Assembly: GCA_022825065.1 (NCBI GenBank)
Contig: JAJDYR010000015.1
Coordinates: forward strand, 1-64,000
DNA from: a bacterium
Lineage (GTDB): Bacteria > UBA8248
Direction: 5' to 3'
Length of the DNA: 64,000 nucleotides
The translations under genes and the position numbers were made by a program. How positions within the stretch are numbered: position 1 is the stretch's first letter; each line of letters opens with the position of its first letter. Below are positions 43,133-53,001 of this stretch, piece by piece. The notes below the pieces were generated by a model. The model worked only from the letters and a program-made list of their open reading frames with translations. It was not told the origin of the DNA and searched no databases.

Positions 43133-45766
43133 TCACAACTGCGCGGCGCGCTTGCGGAAACGCAGGCGAACCACCTCTGCAATCGTATTGACGACGAACG
43201 TCATCGCGAAGAGAACGAGGGCCGCCAGGAACAGCACCCGGTAGAGCGTCCCGTCCTTGACGGCTTCCGGAAGCTCCACCGCGATGTTCGCCGAAAGCGC
43301 CCTGAGTCCCGAGAAAATGTTCCAGTCTAGAACCGGGGTGTTGCCCGCCGCCATGACGACGATCATCGTTTCGCCCACCGCGCGGCCCATGCCGATCATC
43401 ACGGCGGCGAAAATCCCGCTGGCCGCCGTGGGCAGGATGACCCAAAGCGCCGTCTGCCAGGGCGTGGCGCCGCAAGCGAGGCTCGCCGCTCTCAGGTGGC
43501 TCGGCACCGAGTTGAGCGCGTCCTCGGCGATGGTGTAGATGAGCGGGATGACGGCGAAGCCCATCGCGAAGCCCACGACGAGGGAGTTGCGCTGGACGTA
43601 GGTGTCGATGACCCCGCCGCGCGCATCCAGGCCGAGCGCCGCGAGCGAAACGGCCGTCACCCAGCTCAGCAGGCCGGCGGCGACCAGCATGCCGCCCCAG
43701 CGAACAAGCTCGAAGAGAGCGCCCCGTGAATGGTCCATCCGTCTTAGCTTTTGTCTCCACTCATATCCCAAAAACCGCTCGGCCAGGAAAGTGACGAGTA
43801 TGAATGAGGCGGGATAAAAAATGATGAACAGCATGGGCGTCGCTATCCCGATGTTCCCGTTCGCCCAGGCCTTGAAGTCGCCGCCGAACAAGAGCCTCTC
43901 GAATCCCGGCCCGATCAGATAGCCGAGGGATGAACCCAGGATGATGACGAAGAACACGAGGCCGAGCTTTGGAAATCCCGAAAGGGGCAGGGAGACACGC
44001 GGCGGCATCACCTGCCACAAATAGGCAGAGAGCAGCAACAGAAACGGGATCAGCATGAACGTGAGCAATACCGCGGCTATCCACGTTTCCACAATAGGCG
44101 CGAGAATCAGGGCGGCCACGAAGCCGAGAACCACCGAGGGCAGCGAGGCCATCATCTCCATTGCGGGCTTCACGACGGAGCGGACCTCCGGGCCGATGAA
44201 CTCGGAGGTGAAAATGGCGCCCAGCACCGCGATGGGTATCGCGAAGATGAGGGAATAGACCGTTCCCTTGATGGTCCCGAATATCAGGGGGATGAGGGAT
44301 ATCTTCTCCTCGAACGCGTCGTCTCCCGAGGAGGATTGCCACGTATACTCGGGTTTGGGGTAGCCTTCGTACCAGACTTTGCCGAACAGGGTCTGAAAGG
44401 TCGTCTCGGGGTGTTCGGCCTCGAATTTCCAGAAATTCACCACGCCCTTCCCGTCCGTGGCGACGATGGCGTCATCGCGCGGGGAAAGGCGGATGTATCG
44501 CGCAGAGCCGGTCATGTCCTTCATCTTGAAGCGCAGCAGCGTCGACTCGCCCGTGGCATGGCGAAGCCAGATGTCTCCGCCCGAGTCCATCGTGACGAAC
44601 ATCCGGCTGCGCTGGGAGGTAGAAAAGCCCGAAACGGCGGCGGCGTGTCTTTCCAGTTCGTGCCCGCGCACCAGCACCAGCCCGTCCTTGGTGACGGCGC
44701 CCGGCCTGCGCGCCTGGAAGAAGATGCTCAATGACCCCTTGGAGCCTCCCACGACGATGGATTCCTCCCCGATGAGGGCCTTGAACACAGTCAGTTTCTC
44801 ATCCATGGGAAGCAGGTCGCTCTTCTCCACCAGGGAGATGGCCTCGAAGTCCCTGGTGTCGTAGCGAAGCAGGAAGCCTTTCTCGACGCCGATGTACACC
44901 TTGTCGGCCTTTTCCGTGAGGAGAATGTCGACGATGCGCGTTCCGGGCGGCAAATCGGGTAGAACCACACTCTCCACGGACGAGGTGGTCTGCCCCGTCA
45001 GGAGATTGACTCTCGTCTCCGTCAGGCTCAGGCGCGCCACGCCCTCGGCGTCCACCGTGGCGAAGGAGATGCTCGGCCGCTCGGGCGTTCCTCCCACCTT
45101 GTAGGCAAGTTTCACGATGGGTGTGCCTTGCGGCGCCACCTCTTGCGGTTCCTTGACTTCTGATTCCACCCAGATTTTTCGCATCTGGTCGCCTGGAATC
45201 CGCGAATAAACGACCTTGCCGTCGGTGAAATCGCGTTCGTCGATTTTGGTGAGTCCCTTCGGAACCCTTTCGGCGGGCAGCACCTGCGTGCGGAAGACGA
45301 TTTTGCCGAACCGCACCGTTCCGTCGGAGAAGCCGAAGGCGATGTTTCCGCCCCTGAGCGTGCGCCCGAAGGCGCTCGCCTCGGCGCCCTCGAAATCGAG
45401 CTTCAAGGGTGCGAGCGGTTTTCCGGTCGATGCGTGGACGGGCGTCAACACGCCGTCTTTCGAAACCAGGACGGCGATGGTGTTGTAGTCATCCACTTCG
45501 ACACCGAATAGAGAACTTCTGGGCGCGTTGACCCGGAAGACACCCGAGCCGGTAATCGTTTCTCCGGCGAACAGCGGCAAGGCCACCGCCACGAGGAACG
45601 CCATGATTCCGAGAACGGCCAGGATCACGAACAGCCCGCCGACGGTGATCACGTTGGTGGCGATCTTGTCGATAATGCGGACGGATTGCCTGGCGCTCAG
45701 ATCGCGTATCCGGCCCTGTTTACCCTGTTCTTTGTTCTTTTCGCCTGAAACCCGGCTTTCGCTCAT
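43133..45766 (-). CDS. pstC: Phosphate ABC transporter permease PstC, large form
   Basis: Inner-membrane permease partner of PstA (877 residues; classical PstC about 320). One N-terminal helix (VGGLFVILAVLGIMAFLVAVALP region) is followed by about 400 residues of soluble beta-rich sequence with repeated short strands (a propeller-like pattern, e.g. VLVSKDGVLTPVHASTG and IVATDGKGVVNFWKFE). The permease core then begins near residue 490 (PLIFGTIKGTVYSLIFAIPI) and contains EDALNSVPSHLRAASLACGATPWQTALWVILP. The ATG at 45766 (MSESRVS) has a purine-rich leader; a TTG 15 bases upstream is less likely. Confidence 0.94.
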   Translation of the reverse strand: MSESRVSGEKNKEQGKQGRIRDLSARQSVRIIDKIATNVITVGGLFVILAVLGIMAFLVAVALPLFAGETITGSGVFRVNAPRSSLFGVEVDDYNTIAVLVSKDGVLTPVHASTGKPLAPLKLDFEGAEASAFGRTLRGGNIAFGFSDGTVRFGKIVFRTQVLPAERVPKGLTKIDERDFTDGKVVYSRIPGDQMRKIWVESEVKEPQEVAPQGTPIVKLAYKVGGTPERPSISFATVDAEGVARLSLTETRVNLLTGQTTSSVESVVLPDLPPGTRIVDILLTEKADKVYIGVEKGFLLRYDTRDFEAISLVEKSDLLPMDEKLTVFKALIGEESIVVGGSKGSLSIFFQARRPGAVTKDGLVLVRGHELERHAAAVSGFSTSQRSRMFVTMDSGGDIWLRHATGESTLLRFKMKDMTGSARYIRLSPRDDAIVATDGKGVVNFWKFEAEHPETTFQTLFGKVWYEGYPKPEYTWQSSSGDDAFEEKISLIPLIFGTIKGTVYSLIFAIPIAVLGAIFTSEFIGPEVRSVVKPAMEMMASLPSVVLGFVAALILAPIVETWIAAVLLTFMLIPFLLLLSAYLWQVMPPRVSLPLSGFPKLGLVFFVIILGSSLGYLIGPGFERLLFGGDFKAWANGNIGIATPMLFIIFYPASFILVTFLAERFLGYEWRQKLRRMDHSRGALFELVRWGGMLVAAGLLSWVTAVSLAALGLDARGGVIDTYVQRNSLVVGFAMGFAVIPLIYTIAEDALNSVPSHLRAASLACGATPWQTALWVILPTAASGIFAAVMIGMGRAVGETMIVVMAAGNTPVLDWNIFSGLRALSANIAVELPEAVKDGTLYRVLFLAALVLFAMTFVVNTIAEVVRLRFRKRAAQL

Positions 45767-45793
45767 ATCTCTCTTTTTCAAAAATGAAAGCGG

Positions 45794-45822
45794 GGGGACG
45801 GCGAATCCGCTCCGCCGTCCCC
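45794..45822 (-). terminator. Intergenic hairpin after pstS
   Basis: A perfect 10-bp stem (GGGGACGGCG / CGCCGTCCCC) with a 9-base loop in the 78-bp gap between pstS and pstC, followed on the minus strand by a T-rich stretch (tttcattttt). This is the usual place for partial termination that lets PstS exceed the membrane subunits. Confidence 0.6.
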
Positions 45823-45844
45823 ACCGCCGCGTTGCGTGGAAAAA

Positions 45845-46846
45845 CTAGTTGCTTCCCAACCCGAGGCCGAGGGCTCCGAGATCCAGTTTCGCGATGGCCG
45901 CGTTCACCGGGAAAAACCCCGCTTTGATGACGGCCTGCTGACCTTCTTTCGAGAAGATGTACTTGACGAACTGGGCCCTGAGGGGGTCGAGCGGCTGGTT
46001 CGGGTTCTTGTTGACGTAGATATAGAGGAAACGCGCGATCGGGTAGTTGCCGGCATAGGCGTTTTTTGCAGTGGGGCTATAGCATTTCTTGCCGGTTCTT
46101 TTAGAGATCGGCAGCGCGATTACGTCCGCGGTCTTGTAGCCGATGCCCGAGTAGCCGAGGGCGAACTTGTCTGACGCCACGCCCTGCACCACCGCCGAGG
46201 AGCCGGGCTGCTCTTTCACGGAGTCTTTGTAGTCGCCTTTATAGAGGGCCACTTTCTTGAAGTAGCCGTACGTGCCGGAAGCCGAGTTGCGGCCGTATAC
46301 GGAAATGGGCTTGCTCGCCCACACGCCCTTGAGGCCGACCTCGCCCCACGTGGCGATGTCGGTCTTCATGCCGCCCTTGCGGGTCTTGGAGAAAATGGCG
46401 TCGACCTGCGGCAGGCTCAGACACTTGAGGGGGTTGTCCTTGTTCGTGAAGACGGCCAGGGCGTCCACGGCGACGCGGATGCGGCCCGGCTTGTAGCCGA
46501 ACTTCTTCTCGAAAGCGTCCATTTCCTTCGATTTCATGGCGCGCGACATCGGGCCGAAGTTCGAGGTGCCGGCGATGAGCGCGGGAGGCGCCGTGGAGGA
46601 GCCTTTGCCCTCGATCTCGATCTTCACGTCCGGGTAGGAGCGCCTGAACCCTTCGGCCCAGAGCGTCATGAGGTTGTTCAGCGTATCCGAGCCGACGGAC
46701 TTCACGTTGCCGGAAACGCCGCTGGTGGCCTTGTAGGCGGGCAATTTCTTGTCCACCATCAGGGCCGCGCCGGCGAGCTGCGCTACGAGCACGAGGCAAA
46801 TCGCAGCCGCGAAGGCCAAACCACAAATCCTGGAAAACCTGCTCAT
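45845..46846 (-). CDS. pstS: Phosphate-binding periplasmic protein PstS
   Basis: Phosphate receptor (333 residues) with a signal peptide (FAAAICLVLVAQLAGAALM). The PstS core is clear: VGSDTLNNLMTLWAEGFRR, EGKGSSTAPPALIAGTSNFG (phosphate-contacting S/T residues), PISVYGRNSASGTYGYFK and VASDKFALGYSGIGY. The ATG at 46846 has a perfect AGGAGG 8 bases upstream; a GTG six bases earlier is possible. It heads the pst operon and has a probable PHO box in its leader. Confidence 0.97.
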   Translation of the reverse strand: MSRFSRICGLAFAAAICLVLVAQLAGAALMVDKKLPAYKATSGVSGNVKSVGSDTLNNLMTLWAEGFRRSYPDVKIEIEGKGSSTAPPALIAGTSNFGPMSRAMKSKEMDAFEKKFGYKPGRIRVAVDALAVFTNKDNPLKCLSLPQVDAIFSKTRKGGMKTDIATWGEVGLKGVWASKPISVYGRNSASGTYGYFKKVALYKGDYKDSVKEQPGSSAVVQGVASDKFALGYSGIGYKTADVIALPISKRTGKKCYSPTAKNAYAGNYPIARFLYIYVNKNPNQPLDPLRAQFVKYIFSKEGQQAVIKAGFFPVNAAIAKLDLGALGLGLGSN

Positions 46847-46899
46847 TCTCACTTCCTCCTTTGGTTGGATTGAAACTACAGGAAAAAACGAAAGACTTT

Positions 46900-46917
46900 G
46901 TTACATTTTCGTGACAA
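46900..46917 (-). promoter_or_regulatory. Probable PHO box upstream of pstS
   Basis: On the minus strand TTGTCAC-GAAA-ATGTAAC: two 7-mers resembling the PhoB half-site CTGTCAT, 4 bases apart, 54 bp before the pstS start. The first half-site matches well, the second less well. The rest of the 459-bp gap 46847-47305 contains no gene I support. Confidence 0.55.
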
Positions 46918-47305
46918 AATGGTGAACATACAGAGACACGGGACGCTCCCCACCTTACAAACAAACAGGCGAATCTTTACCTAACCTTCCCAACATTCCC
47001 CATGGACTGCTCGCATCTGCGCTCGGAGAGCTTCATCGCCTCTTTAGGGGGCTGCGCATTCGCAACCGTGAGCAGAAACGCTCCGTCCCGCGATTGCTCT
47101 CCGAACGAGGTGGACTATAGAGAAAAAAGGAGCCGGAAATGTTACGAAAGGATGGCAATCGAGTGATTTTTTGGACAAATCCGGTTTTCGGGATGCCGGC
47201 TTCGTTTCGCGCATCAAGGGGCGCAAGATTCAAAACCGACTCCGCAATGAAACCGGCCCGAACCGGAACTTCTATCAAGCTTATATTAGAAGGCGCCGGC
47301 CCCAC

Positions 47306-49081
47306 TCAGGGCTTGGGAACGGTGAAGCGGAAGGTGGAGCCCCGGCCCGGCGTGCTATCGACCCAAACGTCTCCGCCCATTTCCTGAACGAGGTGCTTCA
47401 CGATGGAAAGCCCCAGGCCGGTGCCCCCGTTCTCCCGGGAGCGGGCCGAATCCACACGGTAGAAGCGCTCGAAAATACGGGGAAGATGCTCGGGGGGGAC
47501 CCCCTCTCCCTGATCGGCCACCGAAACCTCGACGAAGCCGTCTTCGCGCAGGTGTCCGGACACGGTGATTTCGCCGCCCTCGGAGCTGTAATTCACCCCG
47601 TTTTCGGCCAGGTTGATCAGAATCCGTTCCAAGGCTGCGGGGTCCGCCCGGACGTGGTCCGCCTCATCCGAGATCTCCGTATGCAGTCGAACGCCCCTCT
47701 TCCCGATTACGGGAGCCAACGTGTGGGCGACCGAGGCCATCGCGTTTCGCATGGAAACCTCCTCGGGCCGGACGTGCTCTTCCTTGGATTCTATCCTGCC
47801 GAGTTCAAGCAGGTCCTCGACCAGGGCCGATAGGCGACGGGCGTGCCTGTTGATGGTGGAAGCGAAACGGCGCGTTGCTTCGGGGTCGGATTGCGCCGTC
47901 ACCTCGAGCGTCTGAGCCGCCCACTGTATCGCCGTCAAAGGGGTGCGCAACTCATGGGAGACGTTCGCGGTGAATTCCCGCCGAATTCCTTCAAGCCGTT
48001 TCACCTCGGTGACGTCATGAAACACCAGAATGAGGTTCGATTCATTCTCCGCACTCGCTCGTTTTATGTGCAAGGTCAACGTCCGGGCGGGAAGCACTTT
48101 CACCTCGCGCTCCATGCGGGAAGCGGACCGCGCGAGCATCTCCCGCACGGCTTCCTGCACCTCGGTGGAGCGCACGGCTTCGAGAGGAACCGGCGCGTCA
48201 TTCTCGAAATCGGGCAGCGAGGGAAAAAACTCCCTGAAAGCGGTGTTTACGAGGAGAATATCCCCCGTGGCGTTGGTGACCATGACGCCCTCGGTCATTC
48301 CCTCGAGAATCGCTTCCAGCCTGTCACGCTCGTTGCGCAGCTCATCGAGACGGGTTTCCACCTCCGAGGCGAGCCGGTCCATGGTTCGCGCGAACTCGCC
48401 CAACTCATCCTGCCGCCTCGAAGCGATGCGGTAACTGAAGTCGCCGCGGGTAATCTTCTCCACGGATCTATAAATTTCATCGAACCCCCGGCGTACGATA
48501 ACGCCGGCGCCGAAACTGACCGCGATGGCGAGCAGAAACGCGAGGGCGCCGGCCACCAGGAGAAGTCCCCGCATCTCGGCGATGGTCTCATCGATTTCCC
48601 GAAGGCTCATGGCCAGACGAATTACGCCGCCGGACACCGGGCCCGCGTCAACCGGAAGAGCCAGATAGAGCAAGTCTCCCTCGCCTCTCGGGCTGCGACG
48701 GACGCTGGAGCCTATCCTCTTTTCTCTCGCCGCGATGACTTCGGGCCTGTCGGCGCGGCTTTTCTCTCTCTCGGGCGCGCCGGGAGCGAAGCTGGAATCC
48801 GCGAGCAGCTCTCCCGAGGCGGATATGACCGTCACCCGCACGCCGAGCGCGCGGCCGATTTCCTCGGCGATTGCATTCATGCGGTCACTTTGCGGATTCG
48901 CCGAAATCGAGGAAACCAGTTGACGGCGGGCCAGGCGCGCGTTGCGGGCGAGGTTCTCCTCCGCCTGTTCCATCAACTGGGCCGAGAGACCGAAATGGAG
49001 GTAAATCATCCCCGCCGAGAAAACCACGGTGATGACAACAAGATAACTCGCCATCAGTTTCTTGTAGAAGGACCTGCGCAT
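47306..49081 (-). CDS. phoR: Phosphate regulon sensor histidine kinase PhoR
   Basis: Membrane sensor kinase (591 residues) that phosphorylates PhoB under phosphate limitation. Two membrane helices (about residues 9-31 and 172-195) flank a periplasmic domain of about 140 residues. HAMP (RRGFDEIYRSVEKITRGDFSYRI), a PAS domain (LEGMTEGVMVTNATGDILLVN), the H-box FTANVSHELRTPL and the ATPase boxes LINLAENGVNYS, VADQGEGVPPEHLPRIFERF and GGTGLGLSIVKHLV follow in order. The periplasmic domain is larger than in E. coli PhoR, more like the Bacillus-type arrangement. It begins 30 bp after phoB. Confidence 0.94.
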   Translation of the reverse strand: MRRSFYKKLMASYLVVITVVFSAGMIYLHFGLSAQLMEQAEENLARNARLARRQLVSSISANPQSDRMNAIAEEIGRALGVRVTVISASGELLADSSFAPGAPEREKSRADRPEVIAAREKRIGSSVRRSPRGEGDLLYLALPVDAGPVSGGVIRLAMSLREIDETIAEMRGLLLVAGALAFLLAIAVSFGAGVIVRRGFDEIYRSVEKITRGDFSYRIASRRQDELGEFARTMDRLASEVETRLDELRNERDRLEAILEGMTEGVMVTNATGDILLVNTAFREFFPSLPDFENDAPVPLEAVRSTEVQEAVREMLARSASRMEREVKVLPARTLTLHIKRASAENESNLILVFHDVTEVKRLEGIRREFTANVSHELRTPLTAIQWAAQTLEVTAQSDPEATRRFASTINRHARRLSALVEDLLELGRIESKEEHVRPEEVSMRNAMASVAHTLAPVIGKRGVRLHTEISDEADHVRADPAALERILINLAENGVNYSSEGGEITVSGHLREDGFVEVSVADQGEGVPPEHLPRIFERFYRVDSARSRENGGTGLGLSIVKHLVQEMGGDVWVDSTPGRGSTFRFTVPKP

Positions 49082-49111
49082 ATGCGGGTTTCCTCCGGGT
49101 GGCGAGGAGGA

Positions 49112-49816
<705 letters not shown>

Positions 49817-50179
49817 CATCATCCGGGCATCAATGTGGTTGGAGCGTTGCCTAGTTCTACTAAACAATTATGCAAATAAATTCAACATGGGGAAATTGAA
49901 GGAAGAATCCCGGAGTTCACGGTTGTTTAAGCCCGGGTGGCAAAGCGACAAGAAATCAATGGCCGGGCAGCGGCCCATGAATCAAATCAGAAAAATTCGA
50001 GAAGCTTGAATCCCCCTTATAAAACATGGGCTTTACAAACACATGAAAAACATGAAGAATTTGAAAATCAGAACGAACATGTGCATAATGAATTTATCAG
50101 AGCATACAACAAAGCAGTGCATTGCCCTTTGGTTTGTGGCGATGCCTGTTGACCATCGAATTTGAAGGGGAAGATTGCG
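49817..50179. other. AT-rich divergent spacer between phoB and the sugar-type ABC operon
   Basis: 363 bp markedly richer in A/T than its surroundings, so it should carry the promoters of phoRB (minus) and of the ABC transporter (plus). The plus-strand side contains ttataaaacatgggc and similar AT runs, but I see no pair of boxes good enough to call. No gene is supported here. Confidence 0.45.
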
Positions 50180-51253
50180 GTGGCCTCCATTACGCTCCAA
50201 AACCTGGTGAAAAAATTCGGTGAGACCGTCACCGCCGTCGCGGGCGTCGACCTCGACGTGAGCGACGGCGAGTTCATGGTCGTGGTCGGACCTTCGGGAT
50301 GCGGAAAAACCACCACCCTCAACATGATCTCCGGTTTCGAGGAACCCACGAGCGGATCGATCATGATCGGCGAGCGCGTGGTGACGCACTTGGAACCGGG
50401 TGATCGCGGCCTGGGCATGGTGTTCCAGGACCTCGCCTTGTTCCCGCACATGACCGTATTCGAGAACATCGCCTTCGGGATGCGGGTGGACAAGACCGCG
50501 GATGCGGAGGTGAAAGAGCGGGTCTCGAAAGTCGCCACGACCATGAAGATTTCCCACCTGCTCTCCAAAAAACCCGCCCAGTGCTCCGGCGGCGAGGCGC
50601 AGCGGGTGGCTCTCGCGCGAACGATTGTGACCGAGCCGCAGGTCCTGCTCATGGACGAGCCGCTCTCCAGCCTGGACGCCAAGCTGCGCATCGAGATGCG
50701 CACCGAACTCAAGCGCCTGCACGAGGAGCTCAAGTCCACCTTCCTTTACGTCACCCACGATCAGGCCGAAGCCATGACGATGGCGGACCGCATCATGGTC
50801 ATGGAAAGCGGATACGTGCAGCAGATCGACACCCCTCTCGGAATCTACAGAAAACCAACGAACCAGTTCGTCGGCACGTTCTTCGGCCAGCCGACGATGA
50901 ACGTGGTTTCGGGGCGCATCGATAACGGCGGCGCGCCCAGGTTCGTCTCCGAATATTTCGAGTTGAGCATCGAGCCTGACGCCGTGCCCGCCTCCGCTAC
51001 AGGCAAGGCGATCAACCTCGGGGTGCGTTCCGAGAACGTGACCATCGGGAATGAGGGCGCGGCGGGAGAAGTCAAGCTCATCGAACCACTGGGAGACGAA
51101 ACGCTGGTTTTCTTCTCCAGCGGCGATGAGGAATTTCTGGTGGCAAAAGTCGACGCCGAGCGCGAGTTCGGCCCCGGCGATAAAATCCACTTCGCTTTTC
51201 AATCAAGCGCAATACACTTTTTTGACGCCGAAAGCGGCGTGCGCTTGGAATAA
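50180..51253 (+). CDS. Carbohydrate-type ABC transporter ATP-binding protein (UgpC/MalK-like)
   Basis: ATPase (357 residues) of a CUT1-type importer for sugars, polyols or glycerol-phosphate compounds. Walker A GPSGCGKTT, signature CSGGEAQRVALART (a Cys replaces the usual Leu of LSGG), Walker B VLLMDEPLSSLD and YVTHDQAEAMTMADRI; the C-terminal third is the TOBE regulatory domain (ENVTIG, LGDETLVFF). The GTG at 50180 with aagggga is preferred to a TTG 18 bases upstream. It heads the operon, 178 bp before the receptor gene. Confidence 0.93.
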   Translation: MASITLQNLVKKFGETVTAVAGVDLDVSDGEFMVVVGPSGCGKTTTLNMISGFEEPTSGSIMIGERVVTHLEPGDRGLGMVFQDLALFPHMTVFENIAFGMRVDKTADAEVKERVSKVATTMKISHLLSKKPAQCSGGEAQRVALARTIVTEPQVLLMDEPLSSLDAKLRIEMRTELKRLHEELKSTFLYVTHDQAEAMTMADRIMVMESGYVQQIDTPLGIYRKPTNQFVGTFFGQPTMNVVSGRIDNGGAPRFVSEYFELSIEPDAVPASATGKAINLGVRSENVTIGNEGAAGEVKLIEPLGDETLVFFSSGDEEFLVAKVDAEREFGPGDKIHFAFQSSAIHFFDAESGVRLE

Positions 51254-51431
51254 CGGCCGGCGCTGCATGGAGCAACGTGAAACAGCAAAGGTCTGGAAAA
51301 CGATGTATCGCAAGGAAGTGGCAACATCGGAACAAGACAGGAAGAATCAGTTAATGGGAACTTAGCGTTCGAACCCGGCGATTCGCAGGCATGACATCGC
51401 CTTTCCTAACCAGGAGGGAGGAGGAATCGAG

Positions 51432-52910
51432 ATGAAGAGAATTTTTCTCGCAACACTGATTCTGATGGGCATCACGGTTTTCGTGGCTTCAACGGCCATC
51501 GCCGCTATGATGGTGCACCCCGGCAAGACGGTTGAGGAGCGCGCCATCAACGGAGCGAAAGCATACATCAAGAAGCATAATCTGAAGAATCCGAAGCAGA
51601 CCATGCTTCTGATTTCGCTCTTCAAGAACTCCCAGCCGAAATACCTGAGGCAATGGAAGAAACTCACCGGCGTCGACATGGGTTCCATCCAGTACGGCTA
51701 CACCGACATTCCCGCCAAAATCATGGCCGAAGCCGTGGCGAAAACGGGGCAGTACGACGTCATCAACCACTTCCCCTACGTCATTCCCGACGCCGTGGGC
51801 GCGGGCACGCTCCAGCCGCTGGATGCGTATATGGCCAAGGGGAAACCCGATTTCACGGGCATCGACTCCGGCCTGCTGGCGCAGCAGAAGTACAAGGGGA
51901 AGACCTACTGGTTCATCCTCGACGGCGATCATCTCGCGCTGTTCCTGCGCTCGGACATCATGAAGGCGGCTGCGAAGGAGTACAAGGCCAAGTTCGGCAA
52001 GGAGCCGGGATGTCCCGACACGATGGCCGAGTGGGAACAGATGGCCAAGTTCTTCCATACGAAAAAGGGCCAGACCCGCTGGGGCATGAAGTTCGATCAG
52101 CCGCTCTACGGCGCGCAGGCCTACCGGAGCATCAACTTCTCCTACAGGCACTTCCCGGCATATGTGGGCGGACTGCTGTTCGACAAGAACATGAACCCCA
52201 CCATCAACACGCCGAACGGCATCCGGGCGATCAAGGAGTTCACCTCCATCGTCAAGTACATGCCGCCGGACGTGCAGGGCTGGGGAACGCCGCAGCTCTA
52301 TCCTCACTGGGGTAGTGGACAAGCCTTCTCGTTCATGTCCTTCCCCTCGGCGATGGGCTACGCCAACCGCAACCCGAAGAGCAAGATCAGCGGCCATCAG
52401 TTGGCCTGCCCGATTCCCGCGGTGAAAGGAGCGAGCGGAAAGATGGTGCGACGCGCTCCGCAGGCGGCCGGAACCGGCTACATGGTGAACGCGCACAGCA
52501 AACACCCCGAGCTCGCCTACTACTTCATCCAGTGGTTCACGGGCCCGACCCAGGGCGACATCGCCATCGCCGATCCCGCGGGCTTCTGGGATCCGATGCG
52601 CGCCTCGAACCTGACGAACAAGGCCGTGCTCGACAAGCACACCGAGCCGTTCGTCAAGATGACGATGAAGAACGCGAAAAACGCCATCTCCCTGCTCATG
52701 ATCGAGGGTAACTACGAGTACTTCAACGTGCTCGACAAGAACATGGCGCAGGTCATGCAGGGCAACATTTCCGCCGAGCAGGCGGCGAAGAACGTCGAAA
52801 AAGGCTGGAACCGCATCACCGAAGACATCGGTCGGAAAGAGCAAATTGCGGCTTGGAGAGCGAGCGTCGCCAGCGGCGCTTACATCGACAAGTTCGCGCC
52901 GACCAACTAA
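51432..52910 (+). CDS. Carbohydrate-type ABC transporter substrate-binding protein
   Basis: Periplasmic receptor (492 residues) of the large extracellular solute-binding protein family 1. The signal peptide is RIFLATLILMGITVFVASTAIA. The mature start and the stretch GQYDVINHFPYVIPDAVGAGTLQPLD, GDHLALFLRSDIMKAA and WGMKFDQPLYG fit family 1 receptors that use sugars, polyols or oligosaccharides. At 492 residues it is longer than the usual 420-440. The ATG at 51432 has gaggagg. It is followed by a hairpin and the permease genes. Confidence 0.9.
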   Translation: MKRIFLATLILMGITVFVASTAIAAMMVHPGKTVEERAINGAKAYIKKHNLKNPKQTMLLISLFKNSQPKYLRQWKKLTGVDMGSIQYGYTDIPAKIMAEAVAKTGQYDVINHFPYVIPDAVGAGTLQPLDAYMAKGKPDFTGIDSGLLAQQKYKGKTYWFILDGDHLALFLRSDIMKAAAKEYKAKFGKEPGCPDTMAEWEQMAKFFHTKKGQTRWGMKFDQPLYGAQAYRSINFSYRHFPAYVGGLLFDKNMNPTINTPNGIRAIKEFTSIVKYMPPDVQGWGTPQLYPHWGSGQAFSFMSFPSAMGYANRNPKSKISGHQLACPIPAVKGASGKMVRRAPQAAGTGYMVNAHSKHPELAYYFIQWFTGPTQGDIAIADPAGFWDPMRASNLTNKAVLDKHTEPFVKMTMKNAKNAISLLMIEGNYEYFNVLDKNMAQVMQGNISAEQAAKNVEKGWNRITEDIGRKEQIAAWRASVASGAYIDKFAPTN

Positions 52911-52926
52911 ACATCGCGCACCAAGA

Positions 52927-52960
52927 GCGCCCGCTCCGGCCTCCATGCCGGGGCGGGCGC
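52927..52960 (+). terminator. Intergenic hairpin after the sugar-type receptor gene
   Basis: A 14-bp stem (GCGCCCGCTCCGGC / GCCGGGGCGGGCGC, one G-T pair) with a 6-base loop, 16 bp after the receptor stop, with no T-run. It is a likely RNA stabiliser or attenuator before the permease genes. Confidence 0.6.
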
Positions 52961-53001
52961 CTCGCGCGAAACGCTTTGACTCTAGTTAAGACGAAAAAAC
53001 G

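Noticed and set aside
47139-47387. Short plus-strand frame with a good RBS (aggag) before ATG 47139
   Set aside because: It runs into the C-terminal coding region of phoR in antisense and encodes no recognisable protein; overlap by about 80 bp with phoR makes it unlikely.
49937-50152. Small plus-strand frame (71 codons) in the AT-rich gap before the sugar-type ABC operon
   Set aside because: Begins with GTG without a clear RBS, has no family resemblance, and lies where promoters are expected.
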